This document shows, one piece after another, positions 6,765-9,386 of a stretch of 9,386 nt of DNA. The DNA comes from Gemmatimonadota bacterium. Lineage in GTDB: Bacteria > Gemmatimonadota > Gemmatimonadetes > Gemmatimonadales > Gemmatimonadaceae. The stretch's first letter is position 1; each line of letters starts with the position of its first letter. The notes below the pieces were generated by a model, which saw only the letters and a list, made by a program, of their open reading frames with translations, did no database searches and was not told where the DNA came from. A program made the translations under genes and the position numbers. The DNA lies in the NCBI GenBank assembly GCA_003142495.1, contig PLMM01000047.1:1-9386 (forward strand), in the 5' to 3' direction.

Positions 6765-6826
6765 CGGTCAACTAACCGACACCACGCGAACCGGCCCCTC
6801 GGATTTCCCGAGGGGCCGGTTCGCGT
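6734..6826 (+). terminator. attenuator: antiterminator/terminator hairpin pair upstream of cimA
   Basis: The arms 6784-6802 and 6808-6826 are perfect inverted copies, a 19-bp GC-rich stem with a 5-base loop, ending 21 bases before the cimA ATG. The 5' arm can pair instead with the end of the leader reading frame: 6734-6743 (TTCGAGGGGC) pairs with 6794-6803 over ten base pairs with one G-U. Continuing past one bulged base and then two, 6744-6745 and 6746-6749 can pair with 6791-6792 and 6785-6788. The two folds exclude each other, as in classical amino acid attenuators: a ribosome stalled on Leu/Ile codons would favour the antiterminator, and smooth translation would favour the terminator. Weak points are that the terminator is followed only by TTTCGCC rather than a long T-run, and that no convincing early protector hairpin was found. 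It might instead act with Rho or on translation. Confidence 0.6.
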
Positions 6827-6847
6827 TTCGCCCCATCTCATCTACGA

Positions 6848-8473
6848 ATGACGACACGCGTTCACCTCTACGATACCACGCTGCGCGATGGCACCCAGCG
6901 CGAAGGTCTCTCCCTGTCCGCCTCGGACAAGGTGAAGATCGCCGCGCGTCTGGACGCATTCGGCATCGACACGATCGAGGGTGGATGGCCGGGCTCGAAT
7001 CCGAAGGACGCGGAATTTTTCCGTCGAGTGAGCGCACACCCGCCGCGTCGCGCACGGATTGCCGCCTTCGGAAGCACGCGTCGGGTGGGGGTGAGTTGCA
7101 CCGACGATCCGAGCCTCCAGGCGCTCGTCGCCGCGAACACGCCGGTGGTCACGATCGTCGGCAAGAGCTCCGCCTCGCACGTCGCGCTCGTGCTCGAGAC
7201 CACGCGCGACGAGAATCTTCGCCTGATAGCCGATACCGTCAGCTACTTTCGCGCGCTCGGCAAGGACGTGGTCTACGACGCCGAGCACTTCTTCGATGGA
7301 CTCGCGCTCGACGACGCGTATGCTATGGAGACGCTCGAGGCTGCGCACGGTGCCGGGGCATCGGTGCTCGTTTTGTGCGACACCAACGGCGGGAGCGAGC
7401 CGCGCGCGATCTCCGAATCCGTGAGTCGCGTCGCGCGCCGGTTGAGCGCGACGCTCGGCATCCACCCGCACAACGATCGCGGGCTCGCGCTCGCCAACGC
7501 GCTCGCCGCGATCGATGCCGGCTGCGTGCACGCGCAGGGGACGGTGAACGGCTACGGGGAGCGCTGCGGCAATCTCGACCTGCTTGCGCTGATCGCCAAT
7601 CTGCAGGTCAAGCGTGGCGTCCAGTGCGTGCCCGATGATTCGCTCGCGACGCTCACGGAGCTCTCCAACTACGTGGCCTCGGTCGCGAATCTCGCTCCCG
7701 ATGCGCACGCGCCCTTCGTCGGGCGCGCCGCGTTTGCGCACAAGGGCGGCATCCACGTCGCCGCCGTCGCGAAGGAGCCCGCGATGTACCAGCACATGGA
7801 TCCGGCGCAGGTCGGCAATCGCATGCGCGTGGTGGTGAGCGAGCTCTCAGGGCGCGCGAACGTACGGCTGCGTGCGAGCTCGCTCGGGCTCGACGCCGGC
7901 CCGGTGGAGCGCGCGGTGCTCGAGCAGGTGAAGGCGCTCGACCACGCGGGCGCGCAGCTCGAGGCGGCGGAGGGGACGTTCGAGATGCTCGTGCGGCGCG
8001 CGACGCCGGGATATGTCGTTCCGTTCGAGCTTCGCGAGTACACCGTGGTCGTCGAGCGGCGCGCCCTAGGCGGCTCGCGCGCGCGGGCAACCGTCGAGAT
8101 GCGCGTGGGCGGCACGAGCGTGCGCACTGCCGCCGAGGGCGACGGGCCCGTGCACGCGCTCGACTCCGCCGTGCGTATCGCCCTCGCGCCGCACATCCCC
8201 GCGGTGCTCGAGACGAAGCTCGTCGATTACAAGGTCCGCATCATCGACGAGCATCTCGGAACCGCAGCGACGACGCGCGTTTTGATGGAGACGGCGTACG
8301 GCGCCGAGCGCTTCAGCACGATCGGCGCGGCCGCAAACATTCTCGATGCGAGCTGGGACGCACTCCGCGACTCACTCGAGCTCGCCGTTGCTCGAGCGCT
8401 CGACGCAACCGTTCACAGTGCGCCGCACAGCATGGACACGCGGCGCGCATCTCCGGAAATTATCACGCCATGA
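6848..8473 (+). CDS. cimA: (R)-citramalate synthase
   Basis: A 541-residue enzyme of the isopropylmalate synthase/homocitrate synthase superfamily. It condenses pyruvate with acetyl-CoA to (R)-citramalate, the first step of the threonine-independent route to 2-oxobutyrate and isoleucine. The N-terminal TIM barrel carries [17 protein letters not shown] (8-24, with Arg13-Asp14), [17 protein letters not shown], the metal-binding HPHND (His206, His208) and NGYGERCGN (234-242). The stretch [15 protein letters not shown] and the overall length are typical of the long CimA-type branch (TIGR00977-like) rather than LeuA, though assay is needed to exclude another 2-oxo acid. The C-terminal part, about 385-525, is the LeuA-type dimerisation/allosteric domain, where isoleucine feedback would act. 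The ATG at 6848 fits the family N-terminus, but no Shine-Dalgarno site is visible before it. Expression is probably controlled by the attenuator upstream. The stop overlaps the leuC start as ATGA. Confidence 0.92.
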   Translation: MTTRVHLYDTTLRDGTQREGLSLSASDKVKIAARLDAFGIDTIEGGWPGSNPKDAEFFRRVSAHPPRRARIAAFGSTRRVGVSCTDDPSLQALVAANTPVVTIVGKSSASHVALVLETTRDENLRLIADTVSYFRALGKDVVYDAEHFFDGLALDDAYAMETLEAAHGAGASVLVLCDTNGGSEPRAISESVSRVARRLSATLGIHPHNDRGLALANALAAIDAGCVHAQGTVNGYGERCGNLDLLALIANLQVKRGVQCVPDDSLATLTELSNYVASVANLAPDAHAPFVGRAAFAHKGGIHVAAVAKEPAMYQHMDPAQVGNRMRVVVSELSGRANVRLRASSLGLDAGPVERAVLEQVKALDHAGAQLEAAEGTFEMLVRRATPGYVVPFELREYTVVVERRALGGSRARATVEMRVGGTSVRTAAEGDGPVHALDSAVRIALAPHIPAVLETKLVDYKVRIIDEHLGTAATTRVLMETAYGAERFSTIGAAANILDASWDALRDSLELAVARALDATVHSAPHSMDTRRASPEIITP

Positions 8474-9386
8474 TGCAACCGATACCGCGCACGCTCTTCG
8501 CCAAGCTTTGGGACGATCATCTCATCCAGGCGGAGACCGAGTCGACGCCCGCCGTGCTCTACGTCGATCTCCACCTCGTGCACGAGGTGACGTCGCCGCA
8601 AGCGTTTTCCGTGCTCCGCGAGCGAGGCCTGCGCGTGCGGCGCACCGATCGCACACTCGCGACGATGGATCACTCGACGCCGACAACTCCGCGCGGCCGC
8701 GACGGCCGCATCCCCGTCGTCGACATGCAGGCGCGCGCCCAGCTCGCGCAGCTCGAGCAGAATTGCGCCGACTACGGCGTCCCGCTCTTCACGCTCGGCT
8801 CCGAGCATCAGGGGATCGTCCACGTGATCGGCCCCGAGCTCGGCTTCACGCAGCCCGGAATGACGATCGTCTGCGGTGACAGCCACACGAGCACCCACGG
8901 CGCGTTCGGCGCGCTCGCCTTCGGCATCGGCACATCGGAAGTCGCGCACGTGCTTGCGACACAGTGCCTGCTGCAGCGGCGCGCACTCACGATGGAGGTT
9001 CGCGTCGATGGCGTGCTTGCGCCGGGCGTCACCGCGAAGGATCTGATTCTGCGCCTCATCTCCGAGATCGGCGTCGGTGGCGCGACGGGGCACATCCTCG
9101 AGTACACCGGCTCCGCCATCCGCGCGCTCTCGATGGAGGAGCGCATGACCGTGTGCAACATGTCCATCGAGGCGGGCGCGCGCGCCGGGATGATTGCTCC
9201 GGACGAGACGACGTTCGAGTATCTCGCCGGCCGCCCGCACGCACCATCCAACGCCGACTGGGACGTCGCGCTCGCGCGCTGGCGCACCTTCGCGGCGGAT
9301 GAGGGCTCGACGCACGATCGCACTGTCATCCTCGATGCAAACACGATCAAGCCGATGATCACCTACGGCACGAACCCCGGCATGGG
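8470..9386 (+). CDS. leuC: 3-isopropylmalate/citramalate dehydratase large subunit (5' part)
   Basis: The first 305 codons of a protein usually about 470 residues long; the window ends inside it. It closely follows the LeuC pattern: [10 protein letters not shown] at the N-terminus, [17 protein letters not shown] (30-46), MDH (66-68), [30 protein letters not shown] (GDSH at 136-139), [46 protein letters not shown] and YGTNPG at the edge. LeuC with LeuD forms a [4Fe-4S] aconitase-family isomerase that converts 2- to 3-isopropylmalate for leucine and, in citramalate-pathway bacteria, citramalate to methylmalate for isoleucine. The three cluster-binding cysteines lie beyond the window end. The ATG at 8470 overlaps the cimA stop by ATGA and there is no strong ribosome site of its own, which indicates translational coupling. 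The second codon is also ATG. leuD would be expected further right. Confidence 0.95.
   Translation, partial: MMQPIPRTLFAKLWDDHLIQAETESTPAVLYVDLHLVHEVTSPQAFSVLRERGLRVRRTDRTLATMDHSTPTTPRGRDGRIPVVDMQARAQLAQLEQNCADYGVPLFTLGSEHQGIVHVIGPELGFTQPGMTIVCGDSHTSTHGAFGALAFGIGTSEVAHVLATQCLLQRRALTMEVRVDGVLAPGVTAKDLILRLISEIGVGGATGHILEYTGSAIRALSMEERMTVCNMSIEAGARAGMIAPDETTFEYLAGRPHAPSNADWDVALARWRTFAADEGSTHDRTVILDANTIKPMITYGTNPGM

Noticed and set aside
6784..6826. T-box riboswitch or simple bidirectional terminator as an explanation for the hairpin before cimA
   Set aside because: No T-box consensus bulge or specifier-loop structure was seen, and no gene end lies nearby that would need a terminator. The pairing with the leader frame fits attenuation better.
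6842..7795. Open frame of 317 codons on the minus strand opposite cimA
   Set aside because: Shadow of the cimA coding frame; composition is biased and no domain is recognisable.
6848..8473. Annotation as 2-isopropylmalate synthase (leuA) or homocitrate synthase (nifV)
   Set aside because: Length, the [11 protein letters not shown] segment and the leuC neighbour fit the citramalate synthase branch better, although substrate specificity cannot be proven from sequence alone.
8413..9315. Open frame of 300 codons on the minus strand opposite leuC
   Set aside because: The plus strand matches LeuC throughout; the opposite frame is an Arg/Ala-rich mirror with no domain.

Overview
The window is GC-rich bacterial DNA with the gene for a TonB-dependent outer-membrane receptor, so the host is Gram-negative. 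The style of the proteins (GAF/PAS hybrid kinase, PH-SHOCT protein, TonB receptor with a short Asp/Arg/Thr repeat) and the near absence of strong Shine-Dalgarno sites would fit Gemmatimonadota or a similar GC-rich phylum. This is an impression, not a proven placement. No tRNA, rRNA, CRISPR array, transposase or phage gene was seen.

Layout. Bases 1-100 may hold the 3' end of an unidentified gene. After a short AT-richer promoter-like stretch with a direct repeat, four genes run rightwards: a soluble hybrid histidine kinase (206-2602), a RidA-family protein (2644-3033), a small exported Cys/His-rich protein (GTG start at 3066, end 3458) and a TonB-dependent receptor (3534-5609). Gaps are 41, 32 and 75 bases, so they could be one transcription unit. 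The Cys/His-rich protein next to the receptor suggests metal handling, which is an inference. Running leftwards and ending only 3 bases from the receptor's stop is a cytoplasmic PH-like/SHOCT protein (5613-6446).

The right part is a branched-chain amino acid operon: citramalate synthase cimA (6848-8473) and the large subunit of isopropylmalate/citramalate isomerase leuC (8470 to window end, truncated), overlapping by ATGA. CimA makes citramalate from pyruvate and acetyl-CoA; LeuCD isomerises it on the way to 2-oxobutyrate and isoleucine, and also serves leucine synthesis.

The most interesting element lies in the 401-base gap upstream of cimA. A TTGACA promoter candidate is followed by a 26-codon reading frame (6684-6764) very rich in Leu, Ile and Val, and then by a perfect 19-bp hairpin (6784-6826). 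The end of the small reading frame carries a copy of the hairpin's 3' arm and can pair with its 5' arm. This has the architecture of a ribosome-mediated attenuator controlling cimA-leuC.

Other points of note: the kinase's C-terminal receiver lacks both its phospho-acceptor Asp and its conserved Lys; a hairpin covers the ribosome-binding site of the RidA gene; and the RidA protein lacks the arginine needed for classical imine deamination.
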